In this document: positions 16,142 to 25,445 of the stretch, piece after piece
How positions within the stretch are numbered: position 1 is the stretch's first letter
How the letters are laid out: every line of letters starts with the position of its first letter
DNA from: an uncultured Lachnospiraceae bacterium
GTDB taxonomy: Bacteria; Bacillota; Clostridia; Lachnospirales; Lachnospiraceae
NCBI GenBank assembly: GCA_944376125.1
Contig: CALWBQ010000012.1
Location: 1-63,222 of the forward strand
DNA: 63,222 nt
Reading direction: 5' to 3'
Position numbers and translations under genes: made by a program
Notes under the pieces: generated by a model
Told to the model about the DNA's origin: nothing
Seen by the model: only the letters and a program-made list of their open reading frames with translations
The model's database searches: none

Positions 16142-17116
16142 ATGGGGACAACAAAAATAATTGGAACCGGCTCTTGCATGCCGGAAAAGAAAGTAACCAA
16201 TGATGATCTGGCAAAGATCATGGATACCAGCGATGAATGGATCAGAAGCCGCACCGGGATCGGTGAGAGGCGGATCGCAGAGGATATGACTACAGCAGAT
16301 CTTGCGGCGGGCGCAGCGAGGAAAGCTCTTGAAAACTGCGGAATGGAAGCCTGTGAGATTGAACTGATCCTGGTAGCAACATCTACGCCGGAGTACTATT
16401 TTCCAAATACAGCTTGTGAAGTCCAGGCAGCCATAGGAGCAGTGAATGCAGCGGCATTTGATCTGAGCGCGGCATGTTCTGGTTTTATTTTTGCCTTAAA
16501 TACGGCCCACGCTTTTTTGAAGTCGGGAATGTACCGGAATGCTCTGGTGATTGGGGCCGATGTTATGAGTAAGCTGGTGGACTGGAAGGACCGGAGCACC
16601 TGTGTTCTCTTTGGAGACGGAGCAGGGGCTGTCGTAGTGCGGCAGGAGGACTCTGAGGAAGAGGGAATTATCCGTGGCATTATGGGTTCTGAGGGGGCAG
16701 GAGGGGAAGTCCTGACCTGCAGGGCGCGGTCGAATGTGAATTTCCTGACAGGACGGGAACCGGATACAGAGTATCTTTATATGAATGGTCAGGAAGTCTT
16801 CAAATTTGCGGTAAAAAAGGTTCCGGAATGTATCACGGAACTTCTGAGAGAAGTAAACACAGATAAGGAAGAAATTACGCATTTCCTTCTCCATCAGGCG
16901 AATTACCGGATCATAGAAGCGGCAGCCAGAAGGCTGAAGCTGCCAATTGAAAAATTCCCGATGGACATTGAAAATTATGGAAACACCTCCGGGGCATCGA
17001 TCCCGATTTTGTTAGATGAAATGAACCGGAGAGGCGAGCTGAAAAAGGGGGACAAGCTGGTGCTGGCAGGATTCGGTGCTGGATTGACCTGGGGAGCGAT
17101 GCTGCTTGTCTGGTAA
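16142..17116 (+). CDS. fabH: Beta-ketoacyl-ACP synthase III
   Basis: A 324-aa condensing enzyme that starts fatty acid synthesis by joining acetyl-CoA to malonyl-ACP. C112 in AACSGF is the nucleophile; HQANYRI and GNTSGAS carry the His and Asn of the triad. Length and motifs are standard. It is the first gene of an 11-gene operon and follows the promoter and FabT-like site by about 25 nt. Confidence 0.97.
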   Translation: MGTTKIIGTGSCMPEKKVTNDDLAKIMDTSDEWIRSRTGIGERRIAEDMTTADLAAGAARKALENCGMEACEIELILVATSTPEYYFPNTACEVQAAIGAVNAAAFDLSAACSGFIFALNTAHAFLKSGMYRNALVIGADVMSKLVDWKDRSTCVLFGDGAGAVVVRQEDSEEEGIIRGIMGSEGAGGEVLTCRARSNVNFLTGREPDTEYLYMNGQEVFKFAVKKVPECITELLREVNTDKEEITHFLLHQANYRIIEAAARRLKLPIEKFPMDIENYGNTSGASIPILLDEMNRRGELKKGDKLVLAGFGAGLTWGAMLLVW

Positions 17117-17167
17117 AGGCAGACAGTTTCAAATAAAAAATCATGTGAATAAAAGGAGATTAAAAAA

Positions 17168-17401
17168 ATGCTGGAAAAAATGAAAGAAATTATCGCGGAG
17201 CAGTTAAATGTTGAGGCTGATTCTATCACAGAGGCTTCTTCTTTCAAGGATGACCTGGGCGCAGATTCCCTGGATCTGTTTGAGCTGGCAATGGTTCTGG
17301 AAGATACCTATTCTGTAGAGATTCCTTCCGAGGATTTGGAAAATCTGACCACTGTTGGAAAAGTAATTGATTATTTAAAAGCAAAGGGCGTTGAAGCATA
17401 A
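17168..17401 (+). CDS. acpP: Acyl carrier protein
   Basis: A 77-aa acidic carrier. S36 in GADSLDLFEL receives the 4'-phosphopantetheine arm. It has a strong AAAAGGAG ribosome binding site. Its stop codon overlaps the start of fabK by one base (TAATG), so the two are translationally coupled. Confidence 0.97.
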   Translation: MLEKMKEIIAEQLNVEADSITEASSFKDDLGADSLDLFELAMVLEDTYSVEIPSEDLENLTTVGKVIDYLKAKGVEA

Positions 17402-18324
17402 TGAAAACAAGAGTTACGGAACTTTTAGAAATTGAATGTCCGATTATTCAGGGCGGCATGGCATGGGTTGCAGAGCATCAGCTGGCTGCAGCCGTATCTG
17501 AGGCAGGAGGATTGGGACTGATCGGAGGGGCAAATGCTCCAGGAGAGGTCGTCCGAGAGGAGATCCGCAAGGCGAGACAGATTACAAAAAAGCCGTTTGG
17601 CGTTAATGTCATGCTGATGAGTCCCCATGCAGATGATGTGGCAAAAGTTGTAGTGGAAGAAGGCGTCAAGGTTGTCACTACAGGAGCAGGAAACCCGGAA
17701 AAGTATATGGCCATGTGGAAAGAAGCTGGAATTAAGGTAATTCCTGTGGTAGCTTCTGTTGCTATGGCAAAGCGCATGGAGAGGATCGGCGCGGATGCTG
17801 TAGTTGCAGAGGGGATGGAGTCCGGCGGCCATATTGGTGAGCTGACTACCATGACGCTGGTTCCCCAGGTAGTAGATGCTGTCTCAATCCCGGTTATCGC
17901 GGCAGGCGGCATCGCTGACGGAAGAGGGATTGCCGCTGCTTTTATGCTGGGAGCTGAGGCGGTTCAGATGGGAACTCGTTTTGTAGTGGCAAAAGAGTCC
18001 ACAGTACATGAGAATTACAAGCAGAGAATTATTAAGGCCAGCGACATTGATTCAACAGTAACTGGCAGAAGCCACGGCCATCCGGTTCGCTGCCTGAGAA
18101 ATAAGATGACAAGAGAGTATATTAAGCTGGAGCAGGAAGGCAAGTCTTTCGAGGAGCTGGAATACCTGACTCTGGGAACACTCAGAAAGGCTGTTCAGGA
18201 AGGCGATACGATGAACGGAACAGTTATGGCAGGACAGATCGCCGGGATGATCACAAAAGAACAGACTTGCAAAGAAATGATTGATGAAATGATGGAACAA
18301 GCATCTGCTCTTCTGGGACGGTAA
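17401..18324 (+). CDS. fabK: Enoyl-ACP reductase II (FMN-dependent)
   Basis: A 307-aa TIM-barrel flavoprotein that performs the last reduction of each elongation cycle. IQGGMAWV at the start, GGANAPG, EGMESGGHIGE (catalytic His) and AAGGIADGRG/GAEAVQMGTRF (FMN phosphate loop) are FabK hallmarks. The operon carries no fabI, so FabK is probably the main enoyl reductase. A GC-rich hairpin spans its stop codon (18315-18333). Confidence 0.95.
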   Translation: MKTRVTELLEIECPIIQGGMAWVAEHQLAAAVSEAGGLGLIGGANAPGEVVREEIRKARQITKKPFGVNVMLMSPHADDVAKVVVEEGVKVVTTGAGNPEKYMAMWKEAGIKVIPVVASVAMAKRMERIGADAVVAEGMESGGHIGELTTMTLVPQVVDAVSIPVIAAGGIADGRGIAAAFMLGAEAVQMGTRFVVAKESTVHENYKQRIIKASDIDSTVTGRSHGHPVRCLRNKMTREYIKLEQEGKSFEELEYLTLGTLRKAVQEGDTMNGTVMAGQIAGMITKEQTCKEMIDEMMEQASALLGR

Positions 18325-18333
18325 AGCCGTCCC
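18315..18333 (+). other. Intercistronic hairpin over the fabK stop codon
   Basis: GGGACGG (18315-18321) and CCGTCCC (18327-18333) form a perfect 7-bp stem whose 5-nt loop holds the fabK stop codon. There is no T-tract, so it is not a terminator; it may affect mRNA stability or fabD translation. Confidence 0.6.
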
Positions 18334-18358
18334 GGAACAGGATGCAGAAGGAGTAAAA

Positions 18359-19279
18359 ATGAGCAAGATTGCATTTATTTTCCCTGGCCAGGGCGCTCAG
18401 GTGTGCGGGATGGGAAAGGATTTCTATGAGCAGACAGAGATTGGACGCCAGGTTTTTGACCGGGCTTCTGAGCTTTTAGGTTTTTCCATGCCTCAGCTTT
18501 GTTTTGAAAAAAATGACAAGTTGGATATCACAGAGTATACCCAGGCAGCTATGGTCACAACCAGCATTGCTATGATGAGGGTTTTGATGGATAAGGGCAT
18601 CAGTCCTGATGTAGCTGCAGGATTGAGCCTGGGAGAATACTGCGCGTTGGCCGCTGCGGGCGTTATGAGCGACGAGGATGCGATTACTACGGTACGTCAG
18701 CGCGGTATCTTGATGCAGGAGGCAGTTCCCGTGGGAATCGGGGCAATGGCAGCTATTCTGGCATTAGATGCGGCAAAGATCGAAGAAGTCCTTTCCACTA
18801 TGGAAGGAGTCTGGATCGCAAACTACAACTGTCCTGGACAGATCGTAATTTCTGGCAAAAAAGAAGCGGTGGAAGAAGCCTGCAGCAAACTGAAAGAGGC
18901 CGGCGCAAAGCGGGCAATCATGCTCAATGTCAGCGGTCCGTTCCATTCTAAGATGCTGACGGAAGCCGGAAAAAAATTAGGGGATGTTTTGGAGAGTGTG
19001 GAGATCCATACTCCAAGGATTCCCTATGTGGCTAATGTGACAGCTTCCTATGTGACAACCGCTGATCCGGTAAAAGATCTCCTGGTACAGCAGGTTTCCT
19101 CTTCCGTGCGCTGGCAGCAGAGTGTAGAGGCCATGATCGCAGATGGAGTGGATACATTTGTAGAGATCGGACCAGGAAAAACTCTGGCTGGCTTTATCAG
19201 AAAGATCAGCCGGGATGCCAAGGTTTATAATGTTGAAAAATTGGAAGATATCGATAAAGTTGTGGAGGCACTTTCATAA
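18359..19279 (+). CDS. fabD: Malonyl-CoA:ACP transacylase
   Basis: A 306-aa acyltransferase that loads malonyl groups onto ACP. FPGQGAQ at the N-terminus, the nucleophile serine in GLSLGEYCA (about residue 90), and GPFHSKML (active-site His) are present. Length is standard. AGAAGGAG precedes the ATG. The stop codon overlaps the fabG start by one base (TAATG). Confidence 0.97.
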   Translation: MSKIAFIFPGQGAQVCGMGKDFYEQTEIGRQVFDRASELLGFSMPQLCFEKNDKLDITEYTQAAMVTTSIAMMRVLMDKGISPDVAAGLSLGEYCALAAAGVMSDEDAITTVRQRGILMQEAVPVGIGAMAAILALDAAKIEEVLSTMEGVWIANYNCPGQIVISGKKEAVEEACSKLKEAGAKRAIMLNVSGPFHSKMLTEAGKKLGDVLESVEIHTPRIPYVANVTASYVTTADPVKDLLVQQVSSSVRWQQSVEAMIADGVDTFVEIGPGKTLAGFIRKISRDAKVYNVEKLEDIDKVVEALS

Positions 19280-20028
19280 TGAGCAGAATTCTTGAAAATA
19301 AGGTAGCAGTAGTAACTGGCGCCAGCCGTGGAATTGGCCGTGAGATCGCGCTCTCCATGGCAGAAGAAGGCGCGGCTGTAATTGTTAATTACAATGGCTC
19401 CGCAGCCCGGGCAGAGGAAGTAGTAAAGGAAATTTGTGATGCAGGGGGAAAGGCAGAGGCCGTCCAGTGTGATGTATCCGATTTCTCTAAGGCTGCCGAG
19501 CTGATGGACTATGTAGTCAAAACTTACGGCAGGGTGGATATTCTGGTTAATAATGCCGGGATTACCAGAGATAACCTGCTGATGAAGATGTCAGAGGAAG
19601 ATTTTGACGCAGTCATCAATACAAATTTAAAAGGCGCATTTAACTGCATGAAACATATTGCCCGTCAGATGCTTAAACAGAGAAGCGGGAGAATTATTAA
19701 TATTTCTTCTGTTTCCGGTATTATGGGGAATGCAGGACAGGCTAATTACAGCGCTTCAAAAGCCGGTATTATCGGACTTACAAAGGCAGCGGCCAGGGAA
19801 CTGGCGAGCCGTTCCATCACAGTCAATGCCATTGCGCCGGGATTTGTGAAAACAGAAATGACGGAGGTTCTGTCTGACGCAGTCAAAGAGGCTGCGGAGG
19901 CACAGATTCCGATGAAGCATTTTGGAGAGACCAAGGATATTGCCAATATGGCGGTCTTTTTAGCTTCTGACAAGGCGAAATATATCACAGGCCAGGTCAT
20001 CAGCGTAGACGGCGGCATGGCAATGTAA
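19279..20028 (+). CDS. fabG: 3-oxoacyl-ACP reductase
   Basis: A 249-aa short-chain dehydrogenase. [12 protein letters not shown] (about 11-22) binds NADPH; the catalytic set is S143 region (ISSVSG), YSASKAG (Tyr and Lys) and [16 protein letters not shown] is the usual C-terminus. It reduces beta-ketoacyl-ACP. Coupled to fabD by a one-base overlap. Confidence 0.97.
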   Translation: MSRILENKVAVVTGASRGIGREIALSMAEEGAAVIVNYNGSAARAEEVVKEICDAGGKAEAVQCDVSDFSKAAELMDYVVKTYGRVDILVNNAGITRDNLLMKMSEEDFDAVINTNLKGAFNCMKHIARQMLKQRSGRIINISSVSGIMGNAGQANYSASKAGIIGLTKAAARELASRSITVNAIAPGFVKTEMTEVLSDAVKEAAEAQIPMKHFGETKDIANMAVFLASDKAKYITGQVISVDGGMAM

Positions 20029-20068
20029 TCTATGGATAAACAGGATTCCGGAAATAAAGGAGAGTAAA

Positions 20069-21304
20069 ATGAGCAGACGAGTGGTGGTAACAGGGATGGG
20101 GGCCATTACCCCTATCGGAAATGATGTAGAGACCTTTTGGAAAGGTTTAAAAGAAAAAAAACTGGGCTTTGGCCCTATTTCCTATTTTGATACAGCAGAT
20201 TATAAAGTAAAGCTGGCCGCAGAAGTTAAGAATTTTGATCCCAAGCAGTATATGGATCCAAAGGCTGCCAGAAGAATGGAAGCCTTCTCCCAATTTGCAG
20301 TAGCAGCCTCAAAAGAGGCTCTTGAGAATGCCGGCATCGATATGGAAAAAGAAGACCCTTACCGCATAGGCGTTGCTGTGGGATCTGGTATCGGAAGCCT
20401 GCAGGCTATGGAGAGAGACCATAAAAAGTTGTTGGAAAAAGGGCCGTCCAGAGTGAATCCCCTTTTAGTTCCAATGATGATTTCAAATATGGCGGCAGGA
20501 AATGTTGCTATTCAGTTCGGATTAAAGGGAAAATGTATTAACGTTGTGACCGCATGTGCTACAGGGACCCATTCTATCGGGGAGGCTTTCCGGTCTATTC
20601 AGTACGGGGAGGCAGACGTGATGGTTGCCGGCGGGACAGAGTCCAGCATTACCCCTCTGGGCGTAGCGGGATTTACTGCATTGACGGCACTTTCTACTTC
20701 TCAGGATCCGGCCCATGCATCCAGACCTTTCGATGAGAACAGGGACGGTTTTGTTATGGGAGAGGGAGCCGGTATTGTGGTCCTGGAGTCATTAGAACAT
20801 GCTCAGGCAAGAGGTGCCAAGATTTTGGCGGAGGTAGTAGGATACGGGGCTACCTGCGATGCTTACCATATCACTTCCCCTGCGGAGGATGGAAGCGGAG
20901 CTGCCAGGGCAATGACGGAGGCAATGAAGGATGCCGGAATTCAGCCGGAGGATATTGATTACGTCAACGCTCATGGAACCAGCACTCATCACAATGATCT
21001 TTTTGAGACCAAGGCAATTAAGCTGGCTCTGGGAGACCATGCTTATAAAACCAAGATTAATTCCACCAAGTCTATGATCGGACATCTCCTCGGAGCAGCA
21101 GGCGGCGTAGAATTTATTGTCTGTGTGAAATCTATCCAGGATGGCTTTGTCCATGCGACTGCAGGGCTGGAAGTTCCCGGGGAGGGATGTGATCTGGATT
21201 ACACGATGGGAGAGGGAGTCTCCGCAGATGTCCGTTATGCCATAAGCAACTCTCTGGGCTTTGGAGGCCACAATGGCAGCCTGATCGTAAAGAGGTTTGA
21301 GTAA
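20069..21304 (+). CDS. fabF: Beta-ketoacyl-ACP synthase II
   Basis: A 411-aa elongating condensing enzyme. VTACATG carries the nucleophile cysteine, AHGTSTHHND and GHLLGAAGG carry the two catalytic histidines, and SNSLGFGGHN is the C-terminal signature. GGAGAG lies before the ATG. No separate FabB is present in the operon. Confidence 0.97.
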   Translation: MSRRVVVTGMGAITPIGNDVETFWKGLKEKKLGFGPISYFDTADYKVKLAAEVKNFDPKQYMDPKAARRMEAFSQFAVAASKEALENAGIDMEKEDPYRIGVAVGSGIGSLQAMERDHKKLLEKGPSRVNPLLVPMMISNMAAGNVAIQFGLKGKCINVVTACATGTHSIGEAFRSIQYGEADVMVAGGTESSITPLGVAGFTALTALSTSQDPAHASRPFDENRDGFVMGEGAGIVVLESLEHAQARGAKILAEVVGYGATCDAYHITSPAEDGSGAARAMTEAMKDAGIQPEDIDYVNAHGTSTHHNDLFETKAIKLALGDHAYKTKINSTKSMIGHLLGAAGGVEFIVCVKSIQDGFVHATAGLEVPGEGCDLDYTMGEGVSADVRYAISNSLGFGGHNGSLIVKRFE

Positions 21305-21324
21305 AGGGAAAGGAGAGGCAGACC

Positions 21325-21819
21325 ATGGACATGAATGAGATTATGAAGCTGATCCAGGCAGTATCCGATTACGGCCTGACCAGTTTTGAATTAGAAGAAG
21401 GCAATATGAAAATTGCTTTAAAGAGAGAAAAAGAGACCGTCGTTTTAAGCAATGTTCCGGCTGCCGGAGCAGATTCTGCGGAGAGCGCACCGGTTCTCAG
21501 TGCTGCTCAGACAGTCTCTGCTCCAGCACCAGCTCCCCAGCCGGCAGCTTCTTCGGCGGAGACATCTAATATCCAGAGCACGTCTGACAATGTTGTGATC
21601 TCTCCTCTGGTGGGCACTTTCTACAGTTCCTCCTCACCAGATGCGGAACCCTTTGTCAAGGTAGGAGATACCGTAAAGAAGGGGCAGGTGCTGGGAATTA
21701 TAGAGGCAATGAAGCTGATGAATGAGATCGAAAGTGATTTCGATGGTGTTGTGGAAGCCATTCTGGTAAAGAATGAGGATGTGGTCGAGTACGGCCAGCC
21801 ATTATTCCGCATCCGCTAG
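21325..21819 (+). CDS. accB: Biotin carboxyl carrier protein of acetyl-CoA carboxylase
   Basis: A 164-aa protein with an N-terminal helical segment, an Ala/Pro/Ser-rich flexible linker (about 50-85) and a C-terminal biotinyl domain. The biotinylated lysine lies in EAMKLMNEI (about residue 130). It passes carboxyl groups from AccC to the AccDA fusion encoded two genes downstream. Confidence 0.96.
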   Translation: MDMNEIMKLIQAVSDYGLTSFELEEGNMKIALKREKETVVLSNVPAAGADSAESAPVLSAAQTVSAPAPAPQPAASSAETSNIQSTSDNVVISPLVGTFYSSSSPDAEPFVKVGDTVKKGQVLGIIEAMKLMNEIESDFDGVVEAILVKNEDVVEYGQPLFRIR

Positions 21820-21839
21820 GAAGATAAGGAGATTAGGAT

Positions 21840-22262
21840 ATGCTTGGAATCAAGGAAATACAGGAAATCATCCCTCACCGCCATCCCTTCCTTCTGATTG
21901 ACTGCATCGAAGAGCTGGAGCCGGGGGTTCGGGCAGTGGGATATAAATCCGTGACATACAATGAACCATTTTTTGCTGGACACTTCCCGCAGGAACCCGT
22001 TATGCCGGGAGTTCTGATCGTGGAGGCTCTGGCCCAGACTGGGGCTGTAGCCATCTTGGGACAGGAAGAAAATAAAGGGAAGATCGCGTATTTTGGAGCG
22101 ATCAACAATGCAAAATTTAAACATAAAGTAGTTCCTGGAGACCGTCTGAGATTGGAATGTGAGATCATCAAGCAGAAAGGCCCGGTAGGAGTCGGAAAAG
22201 CCACTGCTACGGTAGATGGAAAGGTTGCCGTATCAGCAGAGCTGACATTTATGATCGGTTAG
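21840..22262 (+). CDS. fabZ: 3-hydroxyacyl-ACP dehydratase
   Basis: A 140-aa hot-dog-fold dehydratase. [11 protein letters not shown] carries the catalytic histidine, and [17 protein letters not shown] carries the catalytic glutamate helix. It is the only dehydratase in the operon; no fabA or fabM is seen, so the route to unsaturated fatty acids is not evident here. Confidence 0.96.
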   Translation: MLGIKEIQEIIPHRHPFLLIDCIEELEPGVRAVGYKSVTYNEPFFAGHFPQEPVMPGVLIVEALAQTGAVAILGQEENKGKIAYFGAINNAKFKHKVVPGDRLRLECEIIKQKGPVGVGKATATVDGKVAVSAELTFMIG

Positions 22263-22271
22263 GAGAGAGCC

Positions 22272-23624
22272 ATGTTTGATAAAATTCTGGTTGCCAACCG
22301 GGGCGAGATCGCAGTCCGTATCATTAGGGCCTGCAGAGAAATGGGAATTAAGACGGTAGCTGTATATTCGGAGGCCGACAGAGATGCTCTTCACACGCTC
22401 CTGGCGGATGAGGCAATCTGTATTGGGCCAGCACCCTCTACCCAGAGCTATTTAAATATGGAGAGGATCCTGACAGCTACTGTGGCTATGAAGGCGGATG
22501 CGATCCATCCAGGTTTTGGATTCTTATCGGAGAATGCCCGGTTTGCAGAGCTTTGTGAAAAATGTAATATTACTTTTATTGGCCCATCGGCTGATATCAT
22601 CCACAAGATGGGAAATAAATCCGAGGCCAGAAAGACAATGATGGAGGCTGGAGTCCCGGTTGTTCCTGGAACAAAAGAACCAGTTTACACAGTAGAACGG
22701 GGACTGGAACTGGCAAAGGAGATTGGCTTTCCAGTTATGATCAAGGCTTCCTCAGGCGGCGGCGGAAAAGGAATGAGGGTTTCTTCCAGCGAGGAAGACT
22801 TTGAGATGAATTTCAAGACTGCTCAGCAGGAATCCATCAAGGGATTTTCAGATGACACTATGTATATTGAGAAATACATTGAGCAGCCGAAGCATGTAGA
22901 GTTTCAGATTATGGCGGATAAATACGGCAATGTAGTCCATCTGGGGGAGAGAGATTGCTCCATCCAGAGACGCCACCAGAAGGTTCTGGAAGAGTCACCC
23001 TGCATCGCAATTTCTGAGGAACTGCGGGAAAAGATGGGAGAAACGGCTGTTCGGGCAGCCAAGGCTGTGGGTTATGAAAACGCCGGCACGATCGAATTTC
23101 TCCTGGATAAACATAAAAATTTTTATTTTATGGAAATGAATACTCGGATCCAGGTAGAGCACCCTGTGACGGAGATGGTATCTGGCCTGGATCTGATCAA
23201 GGAACAGATTTTGGTAGCTGCAGGAGAGCCGTTAAGTGTCACTCAGGATCAGATCCATTTAAATGGACATGCTATCGAGTGCAGGATCAACGCGGAAAAT
23301 CCCAAGAAGAACTTCATGCCGTGTCCCGGAAGAATTTCTAATATCCATCTTCCCGGCGGAAACGGTGTGAGGGTGGACACCCATATCTATAATGATTACA
23401 AAGTTCCGGCTAATTATGATTCTATGCTTTTAAAGCTGATCGTTCATGGAAAAGACCGGGAGGAGGCTATCGCCAAGATGCGGAGCGCTCTGGGTGAACT
23501 GATTATTGAAGGAATTGATACAAATCTTGATTTCCAGTATGAGATCATTAATAATCCGGAATTTGAGGCGGGAAATACAGATACTGATTTTATCCCTGCT
23601 TATTTTCCTGAATACTGTAAGTAA
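22272..23624 (+). CDS. accC: Acetyl-CoA carboxylase, biotin carboxylase subunit
   Basis: A 450-aa ATP-grasp enzyme that carboxylates biotin on AccB. KILVANRGEIAVRI at the start, SSGGGGKGMRV (glycine-rich ATP lid), ERDCSIQRRHQK and EMNTRIQVEHPVTE are standard motifs. Length is normal. It follows fabZ by 9 nt. Confidence 0.97.
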   Translation: MFDKILVANRGEIAVRIIRACREMGIKTVAVYSEADRDALHTLLADEAICIGPAPSTQSYLNMERILTATVAMKADAIHPGFGFLSENARFAELCEKCNITFIGPSADIIHKMGNKSEARKTMMEAGVPVVPGTKEPVYTVERGLELAKEIGFPVMIKASSGGGGKGMRVSSSEEDFEMNFKTAQQESIKGFSDDTMYIEKYIEQPKHVEFQIMADKYGNVVHLGERDCSIQRRHQKVLEESPCIAISEELREKMGETAVRAAKAVGYENAGTIEFLLDKHKNFYFMEMNTRIQVEHPVTEMVSGLDLIKEQILVAAGEPLSVTQDQIHLNGHAIECRINAENPKKNFMPCPGRISNIHLPGGNGVRVDTHIYNDYKVPANYDSMLLKLIVHGKDREEAIAKMRSALGELIIEGIDTNLDFQYEIINNPEFEAGNTDTDFIPAYFPEYCK

Positions 23625-23664
23625 AAGCTGCCCAGATGCGTCTGGAGGAAGCGGTGCTGGATTG

Positions 23665-23693
23665 GCGAGACGGGAGAGTATATCCCGTCTCGC
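23665..23693 (+). other. Intercistronic hairpin between accC and accDA
   Basis: A perfect 11-bp stem GCGAGACGGGA/TCCCGTCTCGC with a 7-nt loop. No T-tract follows, so it is more likely an mRNA-stabilising or processing element than a terminator. Confidence 0.7.
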
Positions 23694-23717
23694 GCAGCAG
23701 AAAGGGAGAACCTGCGT

Positions 23718-25442
23718 ATGTTAAAAGATATGTTCAAAAAAACGTATACGCGTATTGATATGAGGTACAGGACTTCCAAACCGGAAGATCAGCCTAATAT
23801 CCCGGAGGGGCTGTGGCGCAAATGCAATAAATGCGGTCAGCCCATTTATGTAGAAGATGTAAAAAATAATTATTATGTCTGTCCTAAATGCGGGGGATAT
23901 TTCAGAGTCCATGCCCGCAGAAGGATTGAGATGGTCATTGATGATGGAACCTTCGAAGAGTGGGATAAGGAGATGGAATTTTCCAATCCCCTGGATTTCC
24001 CGGGATATGAGAAAAAGGTTCAGGCGGCCAGAGAGAAGACCGGCCTCAATGAGGCCATCGTCATAGGAAAAGGCAGGATCAATGGCTTTCCGGCTGTAGT
24101 AGGAGTCTGCGATGCCCGCTTCATTATGAGCAGCATGGGGCATATAGTCGGAGAAAAGATCACAAGGGCTGTCGAGAGGGCAACAAGCGAGAAACTCCCG
24201 GTCATTATTTTTGCCTGCTCCGGCGGAGCCAGAATGCAGGAAGGGCTGGTGTCCCTGATGCAGATGGCAAAGACGTCAGCAGCTTTAAAAAAGCACCAGG
24301 AAGCAGGGCAGCTCTATGTGTCTGTTCTGACAGATCCCACAACAGGCGGTGTGACAGCCAGCTTTGCTATGTTGGGGGACATTATTCTGGCAGAGCCTAA
24401 GGCTCTGATCGGTTTTGCAGGACCGCGAGTGATTGAGCAGACCATAGGCCAGAAGCTGCCGGAAGGGTTCCAGAGGTCAGAATTTTTGCTGGAACACGGT
24501 TTTGTGGATAAGATTGTAGAGCGCCGCGAGCTGAAAGATACCCTGGCCAAGATTTTGAGATTTCACCAGGGTTCTGGGAGGGCTTCTGCTGAGGGAGAAG
24601 CGGAATTTAAGAGTTCTGTCAGACAGACGGCTTCCCAGCCGGTACTTTCCGGGGCCGAGGAGAAATCTCCCTGGGAAAAAGTCTTGCTTTCCAGAAGGGC
24701 AGACCGCCCCACGGCGCTGGATTATATTGAGACGATTTTTGACGAATTTATGGAGCTCCACGGGGACCGTTACTTCAAGGATGACGGCGCTGTGGTAGGC
24801 GGGATTGCCCTGTTTCACGGAAGACCCGTTACGGTTATCGGGCAGCAGAAGGGCAGGAGCACAAAGGACAATATCAAGAGAAACTTTGGCATGCCATCCC
24901 CGGAGGGCTACAGAAAGGCTCTTCGTCTGATGAAGGAGGCAGAACAGTTCGGCCGTCCGATTGTCTGCTTTGTAGATACTCCAGGTGCATTCTGCGGCCT
25001 AGAGGCCGAGGAGAGAGGACAGGGAGAAGCGATTGCCCGAAATCTGTTTGAAATGTCCTCTCTGAAAGTTCCGGTTCTCTCTATTGTAATCGGGGAGGGC
25101 GGAAGCGGCGGTGCCCTTGCTATGGCGGTGGCCAATGAGGTGTGGATGATGGAAAACAGTGTATATTCCGTTCTGTCGCCGGAGGGCTTTGCCTCAATTC
25201 TGTGGAAGGACAGCAAAAAGGCTCCGGAAGCTGCCCGGGTAATGAAGATGACAGCAAAGGATTTGAAGGAGTTAAACTTGATTGAAAGAGTCATCCCGGA
25301 AAAAGAGCCGGCTACTCTGGATAATCTGAATTCTGTCGCGGCCAATATGGATGCAGCGATGAGAGAATTTTTCTCAAAGTATGGTGCTATGAGCGCGGAT
25401 CAAGTCGCGGCCCATCGATATGAGAGATTTAGGAGAATGTAA
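23718..25442 (+). CDS. accDA: Fused acetyl-CoA carboxylase carboxyltransferase (AccD-AccA)
   Basis: A 574-aa fusion. The N-terminal part (about 1-285) is the beta subunit AccD with its zinc ribbon (CNKCG and CPKCG, about 35-60) and the [15 protein letters not shown] oxyanion region. A low-complexity linker (about 286-315) leads to the alpha subunit AccA (about 320-574; [44 protein letters not shown]). The linker is short and AccA lacks most of its usual first 40 residues. The fusion joins two subunits normally made from separate genes. It carboxylates acetyl-CoA from carboxybiotin. Confidence 0.95.
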   Translation: MLKDMFKKTYTRIDMRYRTSKPEDQPNIPEGLWRKCNKCGQPIYVEDVKNNYYVCPKCGGYFRVHARRRIEMVIDDGTFEEWDKEMEFSNPLDFPGYEKKVQAAREKTGLNEAIVIGKGRINGFPAVVGVCDARFIMSSMGHIVGEKITRAVERATSEKLPVIIFACSGGARMQEGLVSLMQMAKTSAALKKHQEAGQLYVSVLTDPTTGGVTASFAMLGDIILAEPKALIGFAGPRVIEQTIGQKLPEGFQRSEFLLEHGFVDKIVERRELKDTLAKILRFHQGSGRASAEGEAEFKSSVRQTASQPVLSGAEEKSPWEKVLLSRRADRPTALDYIETIFDEFMELHGDRYFKDDGAVVGGIALFHGRPVTVIGQQKGRSTKDNIKRNFGMPSPEGYRKALRLMKEAEQFGRPIVCFVDTPGAFCGLEAEERGQGEAIARNLFEMSSLKVPVLSIVIGEGGSGGALAMAVANEVWMMENSVYSVLSPEGFASILWKDSKKAPEAARVMKMTAKDLKELNLIERVIPEKEPATLDNLNSVAANMDAAMREFFSKYGAMSADQVAAHRYERFRRM

Positions 25443-25445
25443 AAA

